From an uncultured Fulvivirga sp. (lineage in GTDB: Bacteria > Bacteroidota > Bacteroidia > Cytophagales > Cyclobacteriaceae): a stretch of DNA of 64,000 nucleotides. The stretch lies in contig CANMSE010000002.1 in assembly GCA_947500555.1 (NCBI GenBank), forward strand, positions 1 through 64,000. The letters run 5' to 3'. Both the position numbers and the translations under genes were made by a program. How positions within the stretch are numbered: the stretch's first letter is position 1; each line of letters opens with the position of its first letter. The notes beneath the pieces were generated by a model. The model did not search any database. It saw nothing but the letters and a program-made list of their open reading frames with translations, and had not been told where the DNA came from. This document shows positions 45,677 through 54,810 of this stretch, in pieces.

Positions 45677-45781
45677 ATGCACGCAGTAGACCTTATTGAC
45701 TCATCCACATTATTAACTATCGTAATAGGCGCAATAGTTTTTGTTCTAATATTTCGAGCGATCTTCAGAAAAAGTAAATGA
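45677..45781 (+). CDS. 34-residue single-span membrane protein
   Basis: ATG 45677 lies 4 bases after the barrel gene's stop and reads 34 codons to TGA 45781. The sequence is MHAVDLIDSSTLL followed by one hydrophobic span (TIVIGAIVFVLIF) and a basic tail RAIFRKSK. The layout of short acidic head, span and positive tail is that of small inner-membrane proteins. No named family is recognised. It is short but the composition is protein-like and the spacing is operon-like. Confidence 0.55.
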   Translation: MHAVDLIDSSTLLTIVIGAIVFVLIFRAIFRKSK

Positions 45782-45808
45782 TCTACTGGTATAATATCTC
45801 CTGAGCAT

Positions 45809-45816
45809 TACCTTTG
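45809..45816 (+). promoter_or_regulatory. Candidate -7 box of the DUF3127 gene
   Basis: TACCTTTG matches TAnnTTTG, 29 bases before the ATG at 45846. No TTTG at the -33 position. Confidence 0.4.
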
Positions 45817-45845
45817 TTAGATCAAATTAACCACTACAGTTTGCC

Positions 45846-46211
45846 ATGAATCTAAAAGGAAAAATATTAGAAATCTCTAATACACAACAAGTAACTGACA
45901 CCTTTAAGAAAAGGGAATTCGTTGTTGAATATGCTGAAAATCCGCAATATCCAGAATTTGTGAAGTTTGAAGCTATTCAGGACAAATGCGGTTTACTAGA
46001 TGCTTATAATCCCGGTGATGAGGTAGATGTTCATTTCAATTTGAAAGGGAGAAAGTGGAATGACCCTAAGGGTGGTGTAAAATACTTCAATTCACTTCAG
46101 GCTTGGAAAATAGAAGGTGCAAGTGATGGTCAGGCCGCACCTCAAACTGCTGAGCCTTCATTGGAAGAACCAGGCTGGATCTCTGAAGATGAAGATGATT
46201 TACCGTTCTAA
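45846..46211 (+). CDS. DUF3127 family protein
   Basis: 121 residues. MNLKGKILEISNTQQVTDTFKKREFVVE, KFEAIQDKCGLLDAYNPGDEV and HFNLKGRKWNDPKG are the DUF3127 core, an OB-like fold common in Bacteroidota. The acidic C-terminal tail (EEPGWISEDEDDLPF) resembles the tail of SSB-type proteins, so nucleic-acid or partner binding is a reasonable guess. Cytosolic, no signal. Confidence 0.9.
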   Translation: MNLKGKILEISNTQQVTDTFKKREFVVEYAENPQYPEFVKFEAIQDKCGLLDAYNPGDEVDVHFNLKGRKWNDPKGGVKYFNSLQAWKIEGASDGQAAPQTAEPSLEEPGWISEDEDDLPF

Positions 46212-46214
46212 TTG

Positions 46215-46649
46215 GTGAAATATCTCATAGTTACAGCTCTCTTTTTATTTATTGATCGTGACATACGAATAATTGAGTATAACGGCTCCAATGTAAAAAC
46301 CATTTATGAAGTAGACCCAAAATTCTATGGAGAATACAAAGGTCGAAAATCAGGGTTTTTAACTTTGAATGAAGACGGTACTGGGGAATATCGATATGAT
46401 GTTTTTGGTTTTGCACCAGCCTCATGTATCAGGCAAACCATTGACATTGAATGGGGATTTCTTTTAGATGATAACGGTGAAATGGTAAAGTTCAAACGAG
46501 AATATGGTCTATCTTACCCTATTCTTTTGAAAAGTACCGGAGAAACTAAATTCCAGGGTTGTCAAAAGGAAATCATGCTAGACTTTATCATGGAATATAA
46601 AAATGGTCAGCTCGGTGTTTCTTCTTCTGACGATTGGATAAAAGATTAA
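46215..46649 (+). CDS. Exported hypothetical protein
   Basis: 144 residues from GTG 46215 (a TTG abuts at 46212, directly after the DUF3127 stop). The N-terminus (KYLIVTALFLFID) could be a signal or anchor. The rest is beta-rich with FYGEYKGRKSGFLTLNEDGTGEYRYDVFGF, a lipocalin-like strand pattern, and Cys in SCIRQ and GCQKE. No family is recognised. Confidence 0.6.
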   Translation: MKYLIVTALFLFIDRDIRIIEYNGSNVKTIYEVDPKFYGEYKGRKSGFLTLNEDGTGEYRYDVFGFAPASCIRQTIDIEWGFLLDDNGEMVKFKREYGLSYPILLKSTGETKFQGCQKEIMLDFIMEYKNGQLGVSSSDDWIKD

Positions 46650-46703
46650 TCTAAACTATTGGCAACTGATAGATAATGACTTCTTTCTAACCGCATAGCC
46701 AAC

Positions 46704-46711
46704 TACATTTG
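46704..46711 (+). promoter_or_regulatory. Candidate -7 box of the GIN-domain gene
   Basis: TACATTTG matches TAnnTTTG, 18 bases before ATG 46730. It overlaps the alternative TTG start at 46709 and so supports the ATG. Confidence 0.45.
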
Positions 46712-46729
46712 TCGAAATCATTAACAATT

Positions 46730-47470
46730 ATGAAATCGATAAAACCAACAATCAATATATTTTTTTTATTCGTTGTCTCACTAGCTCAGGCTAAAGGCCC
46801 TGATGTAACCAGAAAAACACTGGAGCTATCAAACTTCAGTAGCATTTACGTTAACTCTAACTACACGGTCTATCTAAAGCAGACCAATAAGCAGGAAGTC
46901 ACGGTCGAAGTATTAACAGAAATCTATGACATAAGTGAGTTTAAAGTGGAAAGTGGAACACTGCATATTAATATTCAGAAAAAACCTAAAGACCCTAACG
47001 CTACGATCTGGAGCAAGATTGATAATTTCAAGATATCCCCTACCATGAATGTTTACATAAGTGTACGTGACATAAGCACGCTCAAAGTAAATGGCGGGGG
47101 GAAGATTATCTCTGAAAATAGTATTTCTTCTAACAATCTTGACCTTGCCGTTAACGGGTCTGGCTCTATGGAATTAGATATAAAAGGGCGTGAAATTAAA
47201 ACAAAGCTTACCGGTGAGGGCTCATTGACATTGAAAGGTTATGGTTCCACCAATGAAATAGTTATGGGTGGTTCTGGCTCTTTAAACGCTTTTGACTGTG
47301 AGTTAACTCATGCTATAGTGGAGCTTAGTGGTTCTGGTACTTGTGAACTTAATGTATCAGACGATCTAAAAGCAACTGTTTATGGAGATGGAAGTATTAA
47401 GCACAAAGGTGCCACGAAAACCGTGACTAAGAAAGAGTATGGTCGAGGCGAAGTAGCCAGGGCTTATTGA
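46730..47470 (+). CDS. Head GIN domain protein (DUF2807)
   Basis: 246 residues from ATG 46730. Signal peptide MKSIKPTINIFFLFVVSLAQA, then the DUF2807/GIN region: FSSIYVNSNYTVYLKQTNKQEVTVEV and repeated short beta-turn units (LAVNGSGSMELDI, VMGGSGSLNAF, ELSGSGTCELN, VYGDGSIKHKG) that build a beta-helix. These proteins are common, exported and of unknown role in Bacteroidota. It converges on the DinB gene. Confidence 0.88.
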   Translation: MKSIKPTINIFFLFVVSLAQAKGPDVTRKTLELSNFSSIYVNSNYTVYLKQTNKQEVTVEVLTEIYDISEFKVESGTLHINIQKKPKDPNATIWSKIDNFKISPTMNVYISVRDISTLKVNGGGKIISENSISSNNLDLAVNGSGSMELDIKGREIKTKLTGEGSLTLKGYGSTNEIVMGGSGSLNAFDCELTHAIVELSGSGTCELNVSDDLKATVYGDGSIKHKGATKTVTKKEYGRGEVARAY

Positions 47471-47543
47471 AGCCTATTAGAGGCAACTCATTACTTGGAT
47501 TTTTGAGATACTAGTGTGCGAAAAAATCTGCGCTAAGTCATTA

Positions 47544-48179
47544 TCATTTTGGATAACTAGCATGCTCCCTAACCTTTCTAATCTGCTTAAGATGCCTATA
47601 ATTATGTGCGAAAATCTGCATACACTTATGATGAACATTAGGCCCGAAATTCACATAGTATAATCGAAGATTTCTTTTTTCAGTTTTCACAAATTCAATC
47701 GATTCTGCCCTCATTGTGGTTAACCATGTTATATTGTCTTTTCCCTTGTTATTGCCAAGAGGTACCGGATATGAAAATGGTTTAGTAAAATCCGTGGTTT
47801 CATTCTTGTTAGGATCAGTACCTAAAAAAAGACTATCGGGAGGGTATTTTTTGATTTGAGGAAATTCACCCATTTGCAAAGCCACTGAAATTTCATGCAT
47901 CACAATCAATTCCCAAATTGCCAGATGTTCCACTATCTGGTTGATACTCCATCTATCAGGACTTTCTTTAAAATTCCATTGCTCGACAGTTAGTCCTTCA
48001 GTTTCTTGAAGCAGCTCATCCTTCGATTTAATTAGATTCTCCAATAAATACTGTCGATCTTCTTCTGTCCATACCGGAGTTGATTGCTGGTCTTCGTTCG
48101 GTTGTGCCTGGATTGAAATAGCAAGCCCAATTAGAATAGTGAGAATAGTTAAGGTTTTAAGCTGAGTATGCATTTTCAT
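47544..48179 (-). CDS. DinB-like four-helix protein with signal peptide
   Basis: 211 residues. KTLTILTILIGLAISIQAQ is a signal peptide, which is unusual for the mostly cytosolic DinB/YfiT superfamily. The mature part is helical with possible metal-ligand His residues in NQIVEHLAIWELIVMHE and FAHNYRHLKQIRKV, the positions used by DinB proteins. Function unknown; some relatives are thiol S-transferases. The next upstream gene ends 5 bases before it. Confidence 0.8.
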   Translation of the reverse strand: MKMHTQLKTLTILTILIGLAISIQAQPNEDQQSTPVWTEEDRQYLLENLIKSKDELLQETEGLTVEQWNFKESPDRWSINQIVEHLAIWELIVMHEISVALQMGEFPQIKKYPPDSLFLGTDPNKNETTDFTKPFSYPVPLGNNKGKDNITWLTTMRAESIEFVKTEKRNLRLYYVNFGPNVHHKCMQIFAHNYRHLKQIRKVREHASYPK

Positions 48180-48184
48180 TTGTT

Positions 48185-48562
48185 TTATGATTTAATCTCA
48201 TTATAAACTAGTTCAAGTTTTTCCCAATAATCGTTACACATCCACTTTAAAGTCAGATGTAAACTTTCAATCGCTATTTTTCTCACTGTATTTCTTTTAG
48301 ATAATGATTCTATAATACTATTTATCAACCATTCCTCATCAAACCCAGACCATTCTCCCGCGACATTTAACAGATTCGGTTGAAGAACGGGAAATACCTC
48401 ATATTTATCGATTTCCCTGACCTCTTCAAATGAGTATGGACTCTCAATAATTTTAGAAGCTATATATCTGAAATCGGATTCTTGAAGTTCAGTGTCAAGA
48501 TAAAAATCAGATAGTGCTACCCATATTGGTTTTCTTTCTTCTATGTTTAAAGTGTCTTTCAT
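48185..48562 (-). CDS. Conserved hypothetical soluble protein
   Basis: 125 residues, all soluble and helical. RKPIWVALSDFYLDTELQESDFRYIA, YEVFPVLQPNLLNVAGEWSGF and WLINSIIESL look like a family (possibly DUF7079) that I cannot place with certainty. No catalytic motif. It shares a strand and a 5-base gap with the DinB gene, so they may be co-transcribed. Confidence 0.7.
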   Translation of the reverse strand: MKDTLNIEERKPIWVALSDFYLDTELQESDFRYIASKIIESPYSFEEVREIDKYEVFPVLQPNLLNVAGEWSGFDEEWLINSIIESLSKRNTVRKIAIESLHLTLKWMCNDYWEKLELVYNEIKS

Positions 48563-48649
48563 TCAATAGCACATCATACACCTTATTTCAAGGTGTATTA
48601 CGACACCATCAAAATACCGTGACTGATTAAACCTTGTTTGTTAGTCTGA

Positions 48650-49717
48650 TTATACTCCACGAAATAACTCATCTAGAACTTTATTCTTGATTTCCTTTAT
48701 GAATTCTTTAGGATTAGATGTTTTTCTGAATATGTCGTCTAGTTCAGTTCTCTTGGATCTAATAAAATATGTCTTACTTGCATCAGTTCCCTCAATCCTA
48801 ATGAAGTAGGACAAAACGAAATTATTGATGTCGACATGCACACCATTCAACTCCTTGAAGAAGTCAAATGAGTAATTTTCAATTTCCCTTACAATTATTT
48901 CTACATCAGAGAGTTTAGTCCAAAAGTTAATTACAAAGAATGCTTCATCTTTCTTTTCTGACAGTCTAATTTCAATTTCCCCGTTTATAGGGTCAAAATC
49001 TATTCTAGATGCAAGTTCGCTTCTACCATTTTCAATTAAAGTTTCTTTGAGAATAACCAGTTCTTGGGTTACATCTGTTTCTATTTGCTTTAAAAGCTCA
49101 TTATTCTCCCTTCGTTCATATTCATATTCCGAGAAGCTGAAAAATTGAGGAAGAATTCGAATAATGGATACTACACAAAAAGAAAAGCAAATAAGAGTGG
49201 ATACAAATCCCTGTCTTTCAGAAAACGATTTGAAATCCCCAAGGTAAACTGGAAAGCAGATGACTGCAATCAGAATTATTAAGATTATTAGTATTTGAAA
49301 GAATCCAAGATTAACAATATATCTCATATATTTTCGAAATCTATTTTTCCAGGGGTTAAACTTTGCAGAGGAGATAGTATAGATGTAGCCTTTATGTGAG
49401 TAGAAATCCAAAATGTATTTCAAGAATATTATGCTAAAAACAGCATGAAGCCCTAAAGCTATCTTGTCAGCAAATTGCAAATAGAGAAAGATTATACAGA
49501 TAAAAATATTATATGCTAATAGCAGAAAAAGAAACTTAGAAAGCCTGACGTAGTACTTTAAGAACATTGATCTGCTAAATTCAAAAGAAGCAAATCCGCT
49601 TTGTAAAATGAAAGTACTAGTTGCTATCAACAAACCTAATAGCGTTGAAGATAAGGTGAGTTGATTAACAAAGTAACTATTGAAATCTATGCTTTCCTTG
49701 AACAAGTTTATATCCAT
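48650..49717 (-). CDS. Multi-span membrane protein with a soluble C-terminal domain
   Basis: 355 residues from ATG 49717 (an ATG at 49783 would add a Cys/Arg-rich stretch of low plausibility). Five or six membrane spans in the first 200 residues (LTLSSTLLGLLIATSTFIL, FLFLLLAYNIFICIIFLYL, ALGLHAVFSIIFLKYIL, FFQILIILIILIAVICFPV, STLICFSFCVVSII) precede a charged cytoplasmic part of 150 residues. No family is recognised. A hairpin at 48576-48598 lies past its 3' end. Confidence 0.65.
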   Translation of the reverse strand: MDINLFKESIDFNSYFVNQLTLSSTLLGLLIATSTFILQSGFASFEFSRSMFLKYYVRLSKFLFLLLAYNIFICIIFLYLQFADKIALGLHAVFSIIFLKYILDFYSHKGYIYTISSAKFNPWKNRFRKYMRYIVNLGFFQILIILIILIAVICFPVYLGDFKSFSERQGFVSTLICFSFCVVSIIRILPQFFSFSEYEYERRENNELLKQIETDVTQELVILKETLIENGRSELASRIDFDPINGEIEIRLSEKKDEAFFVINFWTKLSDVEIIVREIENYSFDFFKELNGVHVDINNFVLSYFIRIEGTDASKTYFIRSKRTELDDIFRKTSNPKEFIKEIKNKVLDELFRGV

Positions 49718-49815
49718 TGATAACTCCCTTTTGCAGTTGACATTAGTGCAACAAGAATTCCTGCTACATCTATTAAGCTTCACTAAACTAAGGAATTTGA
49801 ATCAGCCTAAGCCAC

Positions 49816-51057
49816 TCAACTCTTAAACGTAATAATGGTCAACTCAGGAGGCATCCCCACCCGACCAGGGTAACCAATATACCCGAATCCCCTATTGACA
49901 TATAGGTGTTGATTACCTTCCGTATAAAGTCCCGCCCATTGCTTATAGGCATATTGAGATGGACTCCATTTAAAGTCACCTATTTCCACTCCAAATTGAA
50001 AGCCATGTGTATGGCCGGCAAACATCATGTCGATGTCTTTATATTTTGGTCTCACCTGAGCATCCCAATGGCTTGGGTCGTGGGATAGTAATAGTTTTAC
50101 AGCAGCCTCTTCTGTTCCCTTATAAGCTTTGTCCAGGTCACCATACTTGGCAAATCGCCCTGCTCCCCAATTCTCATTTCCTAGAATGGCTATTTTCTCT
50201 CCTCCTAACTCTATGGTTCTATTCTCATTCATTAGAAGGTCATAACCCATAAGTTTATGAGCTGTTTTAAGGTCTTCAAAGTTTTGAGCTTTTGCTTTTT
50301 CCGAGTCCCAGTTCTTATAGTCCCCATAGTCATGATTTCCGGTAACAGAATAGACTCCTAGAGGAGCTTTGAGCTTATCAAATATATTGATGTAATCTTC
50401 TACCTCCTCCGACTCATTATTAACCAGGTCTCCGGTAAAAAAGATCAAATCAGGCTTTTCCTTCATCATCATTTCCACACCTCCTTTTACAGCAGTCTTA
50501 TTGAAAAAGCTTCCTGAATGAATGTCCGAAACCTGACCCAGGGTTATTCCATCAAATGATTTGGGGAGATTGGGTAAGTAAATGGTCTTTCTTCTAATCC
50601 TATAATCATGTGCTCCCGAGAGGATACCATAACTCATGGCAACCAAAGGAAGTGTGCCTGCCACCATTGCCGTCTTGGCTAAAAACGTTGATCTTGGAAT
50701 GGTGTTCCCTTCCCCGCTTGGTGCGGGATTCTGAAAAAATGAAGCTACCCATTGTACACCTCGAACCAAATCTCCAGACAATAAAAAAAGTGCTGCAAAT
50801 ACCTTCGAAAAGTAGTTGATAAAAATGCCTGTAAAGACAAGGCTCCTGGTTGTACCCTTTAACCAATAGGGATTACCAAAATTGTAAAATAGTATGACAA
50901 AAAAAGTGATACCAGTTAATCCCCAAAATACATATCTGATCCCATTTTTAAAGGGTTGTGAAAGGTTTCTTGCCGCCAGCATGGCACCCTGGTAGACGTA
51001 CCAATCTATGGCAAATAGTATTGCCAAGGCAATGGATATAACTATAATTTTGTTCAT
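49816..51057 (-). CDS. Membrane-anchored metallophosphoesterase
   Basis: 413 residues. Four or so N-terminal membrane spans (about 1-150) lead into a calcineurin-like phosphoesterase: LGQVSDIHSGSFFN (Asp and His), FFTGDLVNNE (Asp), VTGNHDYGDYKN (Asn and His), LLSHDPSHWD and FAGHTHGFQFG (late His). The architecture is that of YaeI/YkuE-like proteins, which dephosphorylate lipids or nucleotides at the membrane. The substrate is unknown. Confidence 0.92.
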   Translation of the reverse strand: MNKIIVISIALAILFAIDWYVYQGAMLAARNLSQPFKNGIRYVFWGLTGITFFVILFYNFGNPYWLKGTTRSLVFTGIFINYFSKVFAALFLLSGDLVRGVQWVASFFQNPAPSGEGNTIPRSTFLAKTAMVAGTLPLVAMSYGILSGAHDYRIRRKTIYLPNLPKSFDGITLGQVSDIHSGSFFNKTAVKGGVEMMMKEKPDLIFFTGDLVNNESEEVEDYINIFDKLKAPLGVYSVTGNHDYGDYKNWDSEKAKAQNFEDLKTAHKLMGYDLLMNENRTIELGGEKIAILGNENWGAGRFAKYGDLDKAYKGTEEAAVKLLLSHDPSHWDAQVRPKYKDIDMMFAGHTHGFQFGVEIGDFKWSPSQYAYKQWAGLYTEGNQHLYVNRGFGYIGYPGRVGMPPELTIITFKS

Positions 51058-51101
51058 TGTTAAATAAGAATCAATTCAATCAATCACAAACCAAACCTCG
51101 T

Positions 51102-51184
51102 TCGTCACTCTGAATCCAGACATCAGTCTGGCATGAAGAGTCTCCTTGTACAAGACTCTTCGGGTTACACCCTCAGAGTGACGA
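51102..51184. repeat. Palindromic intergenic repeat-like element
   Basis: A 12-bp perfect outer stem, TCGTCACTCTGA (51102-51113) and TCAGAGTGACGA (51173-51184), encloses two perfect hairpins: CCAGAC/GTCTGG (51116-51121, 51126-51131) and GAAGAGTCT/AGACTCTTC (51135-51143, 51153-51161). The CGTCA-TCTGA ... GAAGA-TCT phrase resembles the short interspersed repeats found in intergenic DNA of many bacteria. Only one copy is in this window. Confidence 0.6.
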
Positions 51185-51242
51185 TAATTGTCGGTAATCT
51201 CTTACAAATATTGAGGAGATACCTGCCTACCACAAGTCGGAT

Positions 51243-51276
51243 AAATAAAGGTTTTATAAAATGTAAACCTTTATTT
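51243..51276 (-). terminator. Terminator of the RND efflux operon
   Basis: A 12-bp perfect stem, AAATAAAGGTTT (51243-51254) and AAACCTTTATTT (51265-51276), with a 10-base loop, 37 bases past the RND gene stop. On the minus strand the 3' arm ends in a T-rich run. Confidence 0.75.
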
Positions 51277-51312
51277 TCCAAGGCATGACTTACATTAAAT
51301 TTAACCTACCAA

Positions 51313-54300
51313 TTACGCAGGACTCAATGTGTGTACCGGTTTACCTCTTTTACTGTGTATCCAGAATTTCATTCTGTAGACTATTGTAAATAACACCGGT
51401 ACAATGATTAAGGTTAAGAATGTCGCTACAATCAAACCGAAAATCACCGTCCATGCTAAAGGTCCCCAGAAGATTACATTATCTCCACCTATGTAAATAT
51501 GCGGGTTAAACTCTGTGAACAAGGCGAAGAAGTCAATGTTCAATCCGATGGCTAAAGGAATAAGACCCAGCACTGTAGTGATAGCTGTAAGAATTACCGG
51601 GCGCAACCTCGCTTTTCCACCTTTGATCGTTAACTCTCTAACCACATCTTTTGAAAGCATCTGATCATCATCCAGGTCAAGCTCCTGTCGCTTCCTATCT
51701 ATCAAGAGTTGGATATAATCCAATAGAACCACTCCATTATTTACAACAATACCAGCCAGTGCAATAATTCCCATCATGGTCATCATGATAACAAACGGCC
51801 ACCCTGTCATCATCAGACCTCCAAATACTCCGATAAGACTTAAGAATATTGCCAACATTATAATGGCCGGTTTAGAAATACCTCCAAACTGGAATACCAG
51901 TATTAACATAATTAAACCTAATCCTGAAAAGAACGCCCCCATCAAAAAGGCCATTTGCTTATTTTGCTCTTCAATCTGACCTGTAAAATCAATTTTTACT
52001 CCACTAGGCAACTCTTTGAAACCTTCCATCTCTTTTTGTATTTCAGTCACAATAGCTCCTGCATCAGTAAAACCAGGTTGTAAACCTGAATAAACAGTTA
52101 CTACTCGCTTAGTATCTCTATGCTTAATAGCACTGAAGGCAGAAGTATTTTTCTGACTTGCCACCGCAGATACCGGCACTTCCTTTATCTTACCGGAAGA
52201 TTGATCTCTGAAGATTATCTTCTGGTTGAACAAGGCACTTTTATTATACCGCAGGTCTTCATTAAACCTGATGTTTATATCATAATCTTCACCGTCTTTT
52301 TTGAAGATGCCAGCCTTTTCACCAAACAATGACCTTCGTAGTTGATTTCCAACCTGCCCAACTGCCACTCCTAATTCTCCTGCTTTCTTACGATCTACCA
52401 CTACCTGCATAGAAGGTTTCCCTTTATTCACATCAATCTTCAACTCTTCAATACCAGCAATATTTTTGGTATTGATGAAATTTCGCATCTTCTCGGCAGT
52501 GATAATTAGTTCGTCATAATCTTCTCCTTCCAATTCTATATTGATAGGATAACCAGCTGGAGGTCCTACCGCATCCTTTTCTACTGAAATCGCCACACCA
52601 GGATAAATTCCCTTCAGGTCATCCTGAACCTTCTGACGAAGCTTTTCGGAGTCTTTGCCCTGCCTGAATTTATACTCTCGCATGGAGGTAGTAATTTTTG
52701 CCCTATGAGGCATTTCAGCTGATGAACCTCCATCCGTTTGAGGATTTCCAGCTCCTTCTCCTACTTGAGAAACTGAAGACTCTACGAGGAAATTTCTACC
52801 TTCCTCGATGAATTCTTCATCTCTTACAACATTATATACACGCTGCTCAATTTCCTTAGTAATCTGGTTAGTTTTCTCAATAGCAGTACCTTGTGGATAT
52901 TCTATATAGACTATAATCTGATTAGGTGTATTATCCGGGAAGAATTCAATTTTAGTTCTTCCAGATCCGACAGACATACCAAAAGTCATGAAAGCAGCAA
53001 TCAAGAGTAAGAACGTAACTCCAAAATACCAGTATACATTGTTTTTTGTTAGCGAATGCTTAATTCTCCTTTCATACCAATCTTCAAATTTTGAAAGTGT
53101 TTTTCTCTGGAATCTATTGGCAGCTTTTTTGATTGCAAATTTGTAAACCCAGAAAAGAAAACAAGTGAAGATCATCAGAGTTCCCAGACCTCTCATCTCA
53201 CCTCCGAAAATCATAATAAAGGCACCAAAACCTAGCAGAATAAAAGTAAGCCTCCATAGTTGTTTTTTGGTCAGCTCTTTCTCACCGATCTCCATGAACT
53301 GAGAGACCAACATGGAATTCATAAATATGGCTACGAATAACGAAGAGCCTAGTACTACGGATAATGTTATTGGGAAATAAATCATAAACTGACCCATAAC
53401 ACCAGGCCATAATCCCAATGGTACAAAGGCAGCGACTGTAGTAGCAGTAGAAACCATAATAGGAAAAGCGATTTCACCAATACCTTTTTTAGCAGCGTTG
53501 ATAGCTGTCATCCCCTCCTCTTCCATCAGTCGGTAGACATTTTCTACCACCACAATACCGTTGTCTACAAGCATTCCAAGACCCATAATCAGACCGAAAA
53601 GAATCATGGTATTTAACGTGTAGCCCAAGGCGGATAAGATCATAAATGACATGAACATTGACATAGGTATCGCAAAACCTACAAATAGTGCGTTTCGGAA
53701 TCCTAAAAAGAACATGAGCACTGTAACCACGAGAATAATACCAAATATGATGTTATTAACCAGATCCTGAACCTGATTTAGTGTTTTCGATGACGAATCA
53801 TTAGAAATTGAAATTTCTAAATCAGTAGGAAAATAACTTTCTTTAGATTCAGCTATGATATTACGGATCATCTCAGCCGCTTGAATCATATTTTTACCTG
53901 AACGCTTCTTGACATCAAGCATGACCACACTGTGTCCAAATTCTCTTGCAAAAGTTGTTTTATCCTCTTCTTCAAAACGTACCGTGGCTATATCTTTGAG
54001 GTAAACAGGTGAGTTATTCTCAGACTTAACTACAAAGTTTTTTAGCTCATCGGGATTCTCTATCTCCCCAAGTATTCTGATTGTCCTACGTTGTCCACTG
54101 GACTTAATATTACCGGCAGACATGGTCATATTGCCGTTATTAATCGACCCCAACAAATCATCAAAGCTCACTTTAGCTGCCATCATTTTATAAACGTCTA
54201 CTGCTACCTCTACTTCTTTTTCTTGTGCTCCTCTAATGTCAGCAGCCTTTATTTGTGGCAGATCCTCTATCCTGTCCTGTAAGTACTCCGCATATTCTTT

Positions 54301-54807
54301 TAACTTCTCCACGGTGTAGTCGCCAGAGATATTAATATTCATAATAGGAAATTCCTCTGAAAGCCTCAGGTCAAAAACATTAGGTTCTACTTTGGCACCG
54401 TTAAAAAGTGGCCAGTCTTCACTGGCTTTTTCACTATCCACTTCATCCTTTACCCTTTGTTCAGCATCCTCAACCGATAGCTCCTCATCAAACTCTACCG
54501 TGATGATGGAATAATCTTCCTGTGAGGTAGAAGTGATTTCAACCACATTACTCACGTTTTTAAGTTTATCCTCTAATGGATCTGTTATTAGTCTTTCAAT
54601 ATCTTCAGCTGTATTACCTGGAAAAGGTGTGCTGATGTATATTTTAGTCTCCTTAATTTCAGGGAAATCCTCTCTGGGCATAGAGAAATAAGAGGATAAA
54701 CCTACGAATAGGAAGATAGCAATCATCACATATATCACAGATGGGTTATCTATCGCCCATGAGGATAACGCGAACTCTTTATCTACATTTTTACCTTTCT
54801 TTGACAT
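51313..54807 (-). CDS. RND-family efflux permease
   Basis: 1164 residues, the size of an AcrB/MexB/CusA-class pump. After the first membrane span (PSVIYVMIAIFLFVGLSSYF) comes the PREDFPEIKETKIYISTPFPG opening, a large periplasmic porter region (YKMMAAKVSFDDLLGSINNGN), several spans with GLIMGLGMLVDNGIVVVENV (the proton-relay Asp segment of TM4), and a second periplasmic half. The late GIIALAGIVVNNGVVLLDYIQ is also typical. It exports drugs, solvents or lipids by proton antiport with an adaptor and TolC. The exact substrate is not visible; it lacks CusA metal-site Met triads. Confidence 0.95.
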   Translation of the reverse strand: MSKKGKNVDKEFALSSWAIDNPSVIYVMIAIFLFVGLSSYFSMPREDFPEIKETKIYISTPFPGNTAEDIERLITDPLEDKLKNVSNVVEITSTSQEDYSIITVEFDEELSVEDAEQRVKDEVDSEKASEDWPLFNGAKVEPNVFDLRLSEEFPIMNINISGDYTVEKLKEYAEYLQDRIEDLPQIKAADIRGAQEKEVEVAVDVYKMMAAKVSFDDLLGSINNGNMTMSAGNIKSSGQRRTIRILGEIENPDELKNFVVKSENNSPVYLKDIATVRFEEEDKTTFAREFGHSVVMLDVKKRSGKNMIQAAEMIRNIIAESKESYFPTDLEISISNDSSSKTLNQVQDLVNNIIFGIILVVTVLMFFLGFRNALFVGFAIPMSMFMSFMILSALGYTLNTMILFGLIMGLGMLVDNGIVVVENVYRLMEEEGMTAINAAKKGIGEIAFPIMVSTATTVAAFVPLGLWPGVMGQFMIYFPITLSVVLGSSLFVAIFMNSMLVSQFMEIGEKELTKKQLWRLTFILLGFGAFIMIFGGEMRGLGTLMIFTCFLFWVYKFAIKKAANRFQRKTLSKFEDWYERRIKHSLTKNNVYWYFGVTFLLLIAAFMTFGMSVGSGRTKIEFFPDNTPNQIIVYIEYPQGTAIEKTNQITKEIEQRVYNVVRDEEFIEEGRNFLVESSVSQVGEGAGNPQTDGGSSAEMPHRAKITTSMREYKFRQGKDSEKLRQKVQDDLKGIYPGVAISVEKDAVGPPAGYPINIELEGEDYDELIITAEKMRNFINTKNIAGIEELKIDVNKGKPSMQVVVDRKKAGELGVAVGQVGNQLRRSLFGEKAGIFKKDGEDYDINIRFNEDLRYNKSALFNQKIIFRDQSSGKIKEVPVSAVASQKNTSAFSAIKHRDTKRVVTVYSGLQPGFTDAGAIVTEIQKEMEGFKELPSGVKIDFTGQIEEQNKQMAFLMGAFFSGLGLIMLILVFQFGGISKPAIIMLAIFLSLIGVFGGLMMTGWPFVIMMTMMGIIALAGIVVNNGVVLLDYIQLLIDRKRQELDLDDDQMLSKDVVRELTIKGGKARLRPVILTAITTVLGLIPLAIGLNIDFFALFTEFNPHIYIGGDNVIFWGPLAWTVIFGLIVATFLTLIIVPVLFTIVYRMKFWIHSKRGKPVHTLSPA

Positions 54808-54810
54808 CGC

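Noticed and set aside
48576..48598. Hairpin ATACACCTT/AAGGTGTAT as a terminator
   Set aside because: The 9-bp stem is real, but no T run follows on either strand and the next gene on the same strand follows closely; I leave it as a possible weak terminator only.
48185..49717. Toxin-antitoxin or defence pair
   Set aside because: The two minus-strand unknowns are 87 bases apart, show no toxin, nuclease or antitoxin motif, and their sizes do not fit a classical pair.
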